The notes beneath the pieces are model-generated. The model had not been told where the DNA came from, searched no databases, and saw only the letters and a program-made list of their open reading frames with translations. DNA of 36,554 nucleotides from an uncultured Muribaculaceae bacterium (GTDB taxonomy: Bacteria > Bacteroidota > Bacteroidia > Bacteroidales > Muribaculaceae): contig CAJUKF010000026.1 in the NCBI GenBank assembly GCA_910587355.1, forward strand, positions 1-36,554, written 5' to 3'. Below, in pieces: positions 30,577 to 36,554 of this stretch; within the stretch, counting starts at the first letter, position 1; each line of letters starts with the position of its first letter. The translations under genes were made by a program, and so were the position numbers.

Positions 30577-31062
30577 TTGGGGATTGTTGTTTGGTTTATG
30601 ATTCAGTCGGGGTAGCGGACATCCACCGCTTTCTCCGAGTGTTATTAATTGTCCGTCTTTGTACAGCCTGATGGCATCGTTGTTGGCACCTATGTCTACG
30701 AGCGATACTTCATGCAGCTGAGATTTTGTCACTGTGGGATAGCGCTGTCCGGCAACCAGATGTTCGGGAGCTTCACTGGTCTCGATAATGTTGAAGCCGA
30801 TGCTGACCATGCGCAGCGAACCGAAGTCCCATTGCTTCTTGCACTGACACGACAGTTCGGTGGCTTCGTCAAAAGCAATCTCACCGGTTATCTCGCCATT
30901 TTCTTTTTTAATGTTCTTTATTACACCGATTGCCTGTCCGCGCCTATGCATGTACAGGAGTATGGGATTGCGTTCATACTGAGTGATATCCACTCCGTCT
31001 GTCAGCACACGGTAGCCATAGCTGTTGAGCCTGTCATTTGTAAGTCTTACTCTGTTGCCCAT
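30193..31062 (-). CDS. Prohead protease with C-terminal scaffold
   Basis: A 289-residue protein. The ATG at 31062 (MGNRVRLTNDRLNSYGYRVL) was chosen over 31140, which would extend it into the divergent control region. Residues 1-135 match the phage prohead serine protease (S78-like) pattern: H39 in LLYMHRRGQAIG, then SLRMVSIGFNII, and S120 in LHEVSLVDIGANNDA. Residues about 163-289 are a helical scaffold (DKMRAENEQLKLAQITTAVD, KKQHFIDMGKKLG) ending PPTKGPWELRMEEIRQKLNK. It is the first gene of the - strand arm, so the control region should drive it. Confidence 0.82.
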   Translation of the reverse strand: MGNRVRLTNDRLNSYGYRVLTDGVDITQYERNPILLYMHRRGQAIGVIKNIKKENGEITGEIAFDEATELSCQCKKQWDFGSLRMVSIGFNIIETSEAPEHLVAGQRYPTVTKSQLHEVSLVDIGANNDAIRLYKDGQLITLGESGGCPLPRLNHKPNNNPQMDIKTLALQLGLPETADEAAVNAKLNELKGSKEESDKMRAENEQLKLAQITTAVDAAIKARKIPADKKQHFIDMGKKLGIDDLNATLDAISPAHKLSETIQAEQTEAPPTKGPWELRMEEIRQKLNK

Positions 31063-31170
31063 TGTGATGTGCGGTAATGATTTCTTTGCGAGTAATAATT
31101 TTATGGTGCAAAGCGTCCGTGGGACGATTTGATGCGACAAAATTCATAGTTAATCGCATTACCTCCAAGA

Positions 31171-31211
31171 AAGTGTGCAACCATTGCACACTTGTATGCA
31201 ATCATTGCATA
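31171..31211. promoter_or_regulatory. Tandem palindromic operator in the divergent late control region
   Basis: Two perfect palindromes sit side by side: arms AAGTGTGCAA and TTGCACACTT (31171-31193) and arms TATGCAA and TTGCATA (31195-31211), each with a 3-nt spacer. They share TGCAAyCATTGCA. Centres are 21 bp apart, two helical turns, so two dimers would bind on one face. The 242-nt gap between the divergent protease and small terminase genes (31,063-31,304) holds no gene, and a weaker TGCAAATCATTA half-copy lies at about 31,289-31,300. A repressor or late activator site is inferred. Confidence 0.6.
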
Positions 31212-31304
31212 TTTTCTTTGCCTTTAGGCACGAACACTCCAATTTTGCAATGGATTCCGGTCAGAACCGTTTGCCGGAGCTCAACCGTGCAAATCATTAT
31301 CAAC

Positions 31305-31778
31305 ATGACAAAAGCAGAACTTGAAAAGAAAAAAGACCTTGCGCGTTCACTGTTTCTCTCCGGCATGGAACAGGCCGAAATAGCCGAGAAAGTGGATGTG
31401 TCGCGTGTCACCGTATCGAAATGGTGTGTTGCCGGCGGCTGGAAGGAAATCCGTGCGGCCAAAAACATCACGCGTCCGGAACTCGTCAACAAACTCCTCC
31501 TGGCGATAGACAGTCTCATAACTCAGGTCAACGAATCAAAAGACCCGACTCTTATGGGAAGCCTCGGAGACAAGCTGTCCAAGCTGTCAGCCGTCATAGA
31601 GAAGCTCGACAAAAAGACAAATGTCATCGATGCAATTGATGTATTCACCGCATTTTCAAAGTGGCTTGAATTCCGGGCAAAGACAGACCCTGAAGTAACG
31701 GTTGAGCTTATTAAGCAGATTAACCGTTTTCAGGATATGTTCATAATCGAGTCTGTAGGAAAAGGTACGCTCGCATAA
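31305..31778 (+). CDS. Terminase small subunit
   Basis: A 157-residue protein starting MTKAELEKKKDLARSLFLSG. The longer open frame from 31077 was rejected because it would run through the operator palindromes. An HTH lies at about residues 20-45 (MEQAEIAEKVDVSRVTVSKW), followed by helical oligomerization-like segments (LLLAIDSLITQVNESKDP, SLGDKLSKLSAVIEKLDKKT). It recognises phage DNA for packaging and recruits the large subunit, whose gene begins 3 nt downstream. Confidence 0.75.
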   Translation: MTKAELEKKKDLARSLFLSGMEQAEIAEKVDVSRVTVSKWCVAGGWKEIRAAKNITRPELVNKLLLAIDSLITQVNESKDPTLMGSLGDKLSKLSAVIEKLDKKTNVIDAIDVFTAFSKWLEFRAKTDPEVTVELIKQINRFQDMFIIESVGKGTLA

Positions 31779-31781
31779 GAT

Positions 31782-33350
31782 ATGACAGCAAAACTGACAA
31801 GAGAGCAGAAAGAAGCTCTCGAACGGTGGCAGGAACACTGCCGGCAGATACGGGCAATGACCGCTGTCTCTGTCGAGGTCTCCAGAGAGACTCCGGCAGA
31901 GAGGGATAGACGCATAAAACGGCTCCTGTCGGATTACGATGCTTTCACGGAATATTACTTTCCTCATTATCTCGCTCTGAAAGACAAGACAACCGGTGAG
32001 GTCATCAGGACAATCCACAATGCTCCCTTTCATTCAAAAGCGGCAATGGAGATAAAAAATACGCCAAATCTCAAAGGCGTATACAAATGGCCGCGCTTCC
32101 ATGCCAAATCGACTCATGTCGGTGTGATTTCGCCATGCTGGCTGATATTTCAGCCGATTCCCCTTATAAACTTTATGGTATTGGTAAGCAAATCTGAGGA
32201 TGCTGCCAAACGTCTGCTCGGTGATTTGCAGGCGGAGCTTGAAAACAATCAGCGTCTGATTGCTGATTTTGGCGAACAGAAGAACCTCGGGTCCTGGCTT
32301 GAGGGTGAGTTCAAGACCAAAAGAGGCATAAAGTTTCTCGCCATTGGCCGCGGGCAGTCTCCACGAGGCCTCCGAGACCGCGAGGTGCGTCCTGATTATA
32401 TTGTAATCGATGACCTGGACGATGATGAGCTGTGCCGCAGCGAAAAACGTGTCAAGGAAGCCACCGAATGGGTCAAGGAAGCACTTTTCGGAGCTCTTGA
32501 TGCCGGTCGTGGCCGCTTCATAATGGTCGGCAATCTGATATCCAAGAACTCGGTGCTCGCCAATATCGCCGCCTCAAAGGGTGTCCGCGTGTCGGAAATA
32601 AAAGCCATAGACAAAGACGGCAATCCGACATGGAAGGATAAATGGACAAAGGGAGAGGCGCAGGCATACAGGGATTTTGTCGGATACAGGGCCTGGGAAA
32701 AGGAAATGATGCACAATCCGATTACAGACGGCACAATCTTCCGCCATGAATGGATAAGGTTCAAGCGTTTGCCAAAGCTCAACAAGTACGATATGCTCGT
32801 CTGCTATACAGACCCCTCCTTCAAATCCACTACTTCCAATGACTACAAGGCCTGCCGCCTGTGGGGCAAGATTGGAACGGAACTGCACCTCATAGACACT
32901 TATGTGCGTCAGGACACCGTGTCCGGCATGGTGCGTTGGCTCTATAATCTCTATGAGCGAACCCGCGACTATGTCGCCATATCGTTTTTTATGGAGGCGA
33001 ATTTCATGCAGGACATTATTCTGGACGAATTCGCGACCGAAGGAAATATCAGAGGCTATCAGCTCCCCATTCTTCCGGACACTCGCAAAAAGCCGGAGAA
33101 AATCCAACGTATCGAGGCGGTCTCGCCGCTTTGGGAACGAGGCCTCGTATTCTACAACGAGGCTCTGAAAAATTCTCCGGACATGGAGGTGGGCATCGAG
33201 CAGACTCTTGCGCTTGAGCGCGGTTCCCGTGCTCATGATGACGCGCCCGATGCCGATGAAGGAGCGATTTGGTATCTTCAGCGCAATAGCCGTCAGGAGA
33301 TTTTCAAGCCTGTGGCGATTCCGCGTCGCTCGCCTAAAAATATATGGTAG
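31782..33350 (+). CDS. Terminase large subunit (TerL)
   Basis: A 522-residue DNA-packaging ATPase and nuclease. The ATPase half has a degenerate Walker A (RFHAKST, K109-S110-T111) and Walker B YIVIDD (D210-D211), with a coupling-type VGNLIS motif near 249. The RNase H-like nuclease half has D344 (CYTDPSFKSTTSNDY), E405 (FFMEAN) and the HDDAPDA acidic cluster (486-490). Its length is normal for Mu-type terminases. In transposable phages it packages integrated genomes by headful cutting that includes host flank. It lies 1 nt ahead of the gp36-like gene. Confidence 0.88.
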   Translation: MTAKLTREQKEALERWQEHCRQIRAMTAVSVEVSRETPAERDRRIKRLLSDYDAFTEYYFPHYLALKDKTTGEVIRTIHNAPFHSKAAMEIKNTPNLKGVYKWPRFHAKSTHVGVISPCWLIFQPIPLINFMVLVSKSEDAAKRLLGDLQAELENNQRLIADFGEQKNLGSWLEGEFKTKRGIKFLAIGRGQSPRGLRDREVRPDYIVIDDLDDDELCRSEKRVKEATEWVKEALFGALDAGRGRFIMVGNLISKNSVLANIAASKGVRVSEIKAIDKDGNPTWKDKWTKGEAQAYRDFVGYRAWEKEMMHNPITDGTIFRHEWIRFKRLPKLNKYDMLVCYTDPSFKSTTSNDYKACRLWGKIGTELHLIDTYVRQDTVSGMVRWLYNLYERTRDYVAISFFMEANFMQDIILDEFATEGNIRGYQLPILPDTRKKPEKIQRIEAVSPLWERGLVFYNEALKNSPDMEVGIEQTLALERGSRAHDDAPDADEGAIWYLQRNSRQEIFKPVAIPRRSPKNIW

Positions 33351-33351
33351 T

Positions 33352-33768
33352 ATGTTTATTGATAATGAGGATTACCGGATAGTCATAGGCGAGGCAGCCC
33401 TTAAAGTAGTTTCGCAATCGTCGCCGGAAAATATAGCTAATGCGGAGACGGAGGCCATTGAGGAAATCTCAGGCTACCTTCGCCCTGTTTATGACACGGA
33501 TGCCGTATTCTCTGCTGCAGGAGATGCACGCAACCGGCTTATTGTAATGTATACGGCCGACATCGTGCTTTATCATCTGTCAGCATCCCAGCCTCAGAAA
33601 ATGGGCAGTGAAATCCGTAAAGAGCGTTATGAACGAGCAATCAAATGGCTTGAAGGGGTGCAGGCCGGTAAAATAGTTCCGGATTTGCCTCTGAAAGCAG
33701 CCGAAGACGGTTCTGCCGGATTCGGTACTTCGTTCCGTTCATCTCCGAAACTCAGACACGACTGGTAG
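33352..33768 (+). CDS. Mu gp36-like protein (DUF1320)
   Basis: A 138-residue protein. The ATG at 33352, right after the TerL stop, was chosen over upstream in-frame starts that lie within the TerL gene. It has IVIGEAALKVVSQSSPENIA, then ETEAIEEISGYLRPVYDTDA, and MYTADIVLYHLSASQP with an ERYERAIKWLEGVQAGK helix, all typical of DUF1320 neck/head-completion proteins. In Mu this gene follows the capsid; here it sits between terminase and portal, while the capsid is on the other arm. Confidence 0.8.
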   Translation: MFIDNEDYRIVIGEAALKVVSQSSPENIANAETEAIEEISGYLRPVYDTDAVFSAAGDARNRLIVMYTADIVLYHLSASQPQKMGSEIRKERYERAIKWLEGVQAGKIVPDLPLKAAEDGSAGFGTSFRSSPKLRHDW

Positions 33769-33820
33769 ACCGCCTTTTTGGAATGCTTTGCTCCGTGGAA
33801 TATATAATCGCAATGAAACC

Positions 33821-35161
33821 ATGAGTAGAAAATCGAAACAGCGCAGAGCTGAACAGGAAATCCGTGCAAAGGTAGCAAAACACTCTTCCATAATAATGGA
33901 ACTGCACCGCTATGCGGAATTTTTCACAAAGAATGATACTGAAGACTGGCGCCGGGCATGGCAGAGCGCCATAGACCCACGATATCCGAACCGGCAGAAG
34001 CTGTACGACATCTATCGGGACGCCATGACCGATTCTCATCTTTCCGGATGTATTCAGCAGCGTGTCGGGTTCGTGATGTCGCGCTCGTTCAAGCTTGTAA
34101 ATGAATCCGGAGATGTCGACAAGGCTGCCGGGCATATATTCGACCAATCCTGGTTCAAGGATTTATGTCGGCTTTGTCTGGAATCGATATGGTTTGGCCA
34201 TTCACTGATTGAACTCGGTGATGTCACAGCTGATGGCGACGGGCATCCGTCATTCTCCGGTGTGACTCTTATTCCCCGGAAACATGTGATTCCCGAAAAA
34301 GGACGCGTTGTGTCGCGTGTGGGCATGAATTGGGAGACCGGTATTGAGTTTCGCGAACGCCCATGGAGCGACTGGCTGATTGAAGCCGGACGCCCGGATG
34401 ACCTCGGATTGCTTCTTAAGGCTGCCGTACATACTATCCCAAAAAGACATGCCATGTCGTTCTGGGATTGCTTTGCAGAGGTCTTCGGCATGCCCTGGCG
34501 TATTGCACGCACCACCACCCGAGACCCTAAGGAGTTTCAGCGACTTCAGGATATGATTTACGGAGCCGGAGCAAATCAGGGCGTTGTCACCGGCATGGAA
34601 ACGGAGATTCAGTTCGTGGAGTCAGGTAAAGGCGATGCCTTCAATGTCTATGACAAGCGCATCGACCGGGCAAACTCCGAAATGTCAAAACTGGTGATTG
34701 GGCAGACCATGACCATTGAGGACGGCTCCTCTCTGTCGCAGTCACAGACGCACCTTCAGGTGTTCATGAATCTGGTGGAATCTGACCGGGACTTCCTGCG
34801 GGACATTATCAACAATCAGCTTATACCGCTGATGGCCCGGCACGGATTTCCCGTCAAGGGGCTCCGCTTCGAATGGGATGATGCCGTGGATTATACCCCT
34901 GAGCAGCAAGTGGCATATGAGACCATGATTGCCGACCGGTATGAGGTCGACCCTTCATATTTCGCCGACAAATACGGTATGCCGGTCGGAAAACGCAGAG
35001 AGTTGCAACCGGCAGTGGACGAAGACAACAGTGTTCTTGCTTTATTTTTCAAATCTATTGAAAAAGAGTTGGAGACAAAGAATTGCGAGCAAATCGATAC
35101 GGATGCTTTATTGCTGAAGGCCATAAGCCGGGCAGTCCGACGAAACGATTTTTTCGACTGA
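33821..35161 (+). CDS. Portal protein (DUF935, Mu gp29-like)
   Basis: A 446-residue portal. The start at 33821 (MSRKSKQRRAEQEIRAKVAK) was chosen since the upstream ATG adds only an unsupported 11 residues. DUF935 marks include YRDAMTDSHLSGCIQQRVGF, the LCLESIWFGHSLIEL helix, IPRKHVIPEKGRVVSR, HAMSFWDCFAEVFGMPWRIA, and IDRANSEMSKLVIGQTMTIE, followed by an EQQVAYETMIADRYEVDPSY segment. It forms the dodecameric ring at the capsid vertex that holds terminase and tail. The gpF gene overlaps its last 79 nt. Confidence 0.9.
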   Translation: MSRKSKQRRAEQEIRAKVAKHSSIIMELHRYAEFFTKNDTEDWRRAWQSAIDPRYPNRQKLYDIYRDAMTDSHLSGCIQQRVGFVMSRSFKLVNESGDVDKAAGHIFDQSWFKDLCRLCLESIWFGHSLIELGDVTADGDGHPSFSGVTLIPRKHVIPEKGRVVSRVGMNWETGIEFRERPWSDWLIEAGRPDDLGLLLKAAVHTIPKRHAMSFWDCFAEVFGMPWRIARTTTRDPKEFQRLQDMIYGAGANQGVVTGMETEIQFVESGKGDAFNVYDKRIDRANSEMSKLVIGQTMTIEDGSSLSQSQTHLQVFMNLVESDRDFLRDIINNQLIPLMARHGFPVKGLRFEWDDAVDYTPEQQVAYETMIADRYEVDPSYFADKYGMPVGKRRELQPAVDEDNSVLALFFKSIEKELETKNCEQIDTDALLLKAISRAVRRNDFFD

Positions 35162-36510
35162 GCCCCTCTGACTACGAGGGGCTGCACCGACGCTATGCAC
35201 AGCTGCTCGACAGTCTCCAGATGGAAGTACTCGCTTCGCCGGGCGATGACCTGCGCAAGCGGCTCTCCTCTCTGTTCGACGGTATGATGAAGGCGCTCTT
35301 CCGTCAGAAAGGCGCTCAGCTGCGCGTCGAGCTGCTCGCCGACCCGGCCGTGCAGAGTTTCATCGGAGCTCACGCGTCGGCCCTCGATTCAGCTTTCGGA
35401 AAGGTGGAGATGTCCGATGCCATGCGTCGCAGGCTGCACCGCTCGGATTATATCTTCTCCGGCCTGAAGACTTTCCATGAGCTCAACGAGGCATTCCCTT
35501 CGCTCATCGATGAGAATGGCAATCGAAAGTCCTTCGAACAGTTCCTGAACGACGTCCGCAGAATCGACAGCACATATAACGCCAATTACCTCCGCGCCGA
35601 GTATAACTTCGCCGTTTCATCGGCTGAAATGGCCGCCAAATGGGAGTCTTTCATGAAAGACGGCGACCGATACAATCTCCAGTACCGTACCCAGCGCGAC
35701 GACAAGGTTCGCCCGGAGCACGCTCCTCTCGACCGCGTCACCCTCCCCATGTCGGATTCGTTCTGGGAAGAGTTCTATCCTCCCAACGGCTGGAACTGCC
35801 GCTGCACCGTAGTCCAGGTACTCAAGTCGAAATATCCCGTCACGCCTCACGACCGGGCGATGAGCCTCGGCGAAGCCGCCTTGCAGCGCGACAAAAATGG
35901 CATGTTCCGCTTTAATCCCGGCAAGGAGAAAAAGACTTTCCCCGATTATAATCCCTACACCGTCCGCCGATGCAGTTCTTGCCCGGTTGCCAAAGGCGAC
36001 AAGAGCCTCATGCTGGCTTTCGTGCCCGACAATGAAGTGTGTGCCGCATGTGCGTTAATCCGTAAATTAAAGGAATGCTATACCGATGTCCCTGTCAAGA
36101 ATGGACGTGTGCGCATTCATTCAGCCCATGGGATTAACGAGGCCGAAGAAAATATAAACATCGCAAAATACTTGGCCGAGAAATATGGCTACAGAATAGA
36201 TTTGTTGCCTAATCCCGACAATGAAAAATCAGCGGACAGTTTTAATCATTCTCTTGGATACAAACAGGAATACAAAGTAAATTCCAAACCGACAAAAGGG
36301 GCTGTTGACAATGAGCTTAGAAAAGCTGCACGTCAGGCTAAACACGTAGTTATTCGTATTGATTCCTCCATTGACCTCCTTGATTTGACACGAGGCATCA
36401 AAGGTCGTGTAAGCCAGTCGGAAATTCAGGAAGTGATTGTTATTTTCAATGGTAAGGATTTGTTCCTCTCACGAGAAGCAATTTTATCCAATGGCTTTCT
36501 AATCGAGTAG
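35083..36510 (+). CDS. Mu gpF-like minor head protein with C-terminal CdiA-type nuclease toxin
   Basis: A 475-residue protein; the start at 35083 is TTG, overlaps the portal gene by 79 nt, and is tentative. Residues about 110-250 are the Mu gpF-like head domain, with YRTQRDDKVRPEHAPLDRVT and FYPPNGWNCRCTVVQVLKSK. Four cysteines in two CxxC pairs (C297/C300, C320/C323) may bind zinc. Residues about 340-475 resemble the CdiA C-terminal tRNase family: HGINEAEENINIAKYLAEKY, IDLLPNP, EYKVNSKPTKGAVDNELRKA, and VSQSEIQEVIVIFNGKDLFL. The C-terminal part (from about 36,050) is more AT-rich. The whole protein should be carried in the capsid. The cognate immunity gene would be expected just past the window. 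Confidence 0.82.
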   Translation: MRANRYGCFIAEGHKPGSPTKRFFRLSPSDYEGLHRRYAQLLDSLQMEVLASPGDDLRKRLSSLFDGMMKALFRQKGAQLRVELLADPAVQSFIGAHASALDSAFGKVEMSDAMRRRLHRSDYIFSGLKTFHELNEAFPSLIDENGNRKSFEQFLNDVRRIDSTYNANYLRAEYNFAVSSAEMAAKWESFMKDGDRYNLQYRTQRDDKVRPEHAPLDRVTLPMSDSFWEEFYPPNGWNCRCTVVQVLKSKYPVTPHDRAMSLGEAALQRDKNGMFRFNPGKEKKTFPDYNPYTVRRCSSCPVAKGDKSLMLAFVPDNEVCAACALIRKLKECYTDVPVKNGRVRIHSAHGINEAEENINIAKYLAEKYGYRIDLLPNPDNEKSADSFNHSLGYKQEYKVNSKPTKGAVDNELRKAARQAKHVVIRIDSSIDLLDLTRGIKGRVSQSEIQEVIVIFNGKDLFLSREAILSNGFLIE

Positions 36511-36547
36511 GAGGTAAACACTAATCGCAGGTGTTTATCTCCTGCTT
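36505..36547 (+). terminator. Long hairpin at the end of the gpF-toxin gene
   Basis: The segment AGGAGGTAAACAC (36509-36521) pairs with GTGTTTATCTCCT (36531-36543) with one G-U pair and a 9-nt loop; a few more pairs extend it outward from 36505 to 36547. The toxin stop codon lies in its lower stem. Only a weak T-rich tract (TTTCGTGTT) follows, so termination may be partial. It could limit readthrough or occlude the AGGAGG ribosome-binding-like site it contains. Confidence 0.45.
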
Positions 36548-36554
36548 TCGTGTT

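Larger units (their letters stand above)
10688..36554. mobile_element. Mu-related transposable prophage, late region (partial)
   Basis: A continuous block of phage genes includes DUF935 portal, gp36-like and gpF-like proteins, which are Mu-type head proteins. They are paired with a long tape measure, distal tail protein and hub but no sheath or baseplate-spike genes, so the tail is of siphovirus type, as in Pseudomonas B3/D3112-like transposable phages. The left boundary is set by the repeat array; the block runs off the right edge. Integration, replication and repressor genes are not in view. Confidence 0.8.

Noticed and set aside
31077..31304. N-terminal extension of the small terminase from 31077
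   Set aside because: It would translate through two perfect palindromes and most of the divergent control region; the residues before MTKAELEKK do not look like protein sequence under selection.
1..36554. CRISPR arrays, tRNA or rRNA genes
   Set aside because: No regularly spaced repeat-spacer pattern, cloverleaf-like segment or rRNA-like sequence was noticed on reading through the window.

Overview
The window holds two joined blocks: a host surface/signalling operon of a Bacteroidales bacterium (about 1-10,600, + strand) and the late half of a transposable, Mu-related prophage with a siphovirus-type tail (about 10,690-36,554, continuing past the right edge). The host assignment rests on several fimbrillin-family lipoproteins, BspA-type leucine-rich repeats, a BACON domain, Bacteroidetes-style lipoprotein signals and a Bacteroidetes-type promoter (TTTG, 18 nt, TAATTTTG). 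A gut Muribaculaceae-like genome is my best guess, from general resemblance only.

Host block. After the tail of an upstream gene and a promoter come eight tightly packed genes: a fimbrillin lipoprotein; a 1184-residue lipoprotein joining a fimbrillin region, LRR repeats, a BACON domain and an M64-type metallopeptidase; a third fimbrillin lipoprotein; a membrane-anchored NTF2-like protein; a secreted PEGA-like/beta-barrel protein; a FnIII-LRR lipoprotein; a tail-anchored Ser/Thr kinase with DFS in place of DFG; and a small cytosolic protein with an HTH-like N-terminus. Spacing of 1-25 nt suggests one transcript that links cell-surface proteins to an intracellular kinase.

Junction (10,585-10,863). 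It holds a short sequence resembling an insertion-sequence end, then three direct repeats of an AAAACGAAAYGT core spaced 23 and 22 bp, like the transposase-binding sites at Mu ends, then a terminator hairpin reading into the prophage.

Prophage block. A divergent control region (31,063-31,304) with two perfect tandem palindromes separates two late arms. The + arm encodes small and large terminase, a Mu gp36-like protein, a Mu gp29-like (DUF935) portal and a Mu gpF-like minor head protein that carries a C-terminal CdiA-type nuclease-like domain. The - arm encodes a prohead protease with nested scaffold, major capsid, amidase, an overlapping pair of lysis/spanin-like genes, tail tube, tail chaperones with a probable -1 frameshift, a tape-measure region interrupted by an AT-rich cassette, distal tail protein, hub, Ig-like tail protein, a 1766-residue fibre and three distal proteins, ending at the presumed phage terminus. 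Transposase, repressor and the other phage end are not in the window.

The most notable points are the toxin-tipped minor head protein, the rebuilt tape-measure start with an opposite-strand cargo gene, the two-palindrome divergent control region, the visible transposable-phage end, and the four-domain fimbrillin/LRR/BACON/peptidase fusion. All family assignments come from reading motifs by eye; no database search was run.
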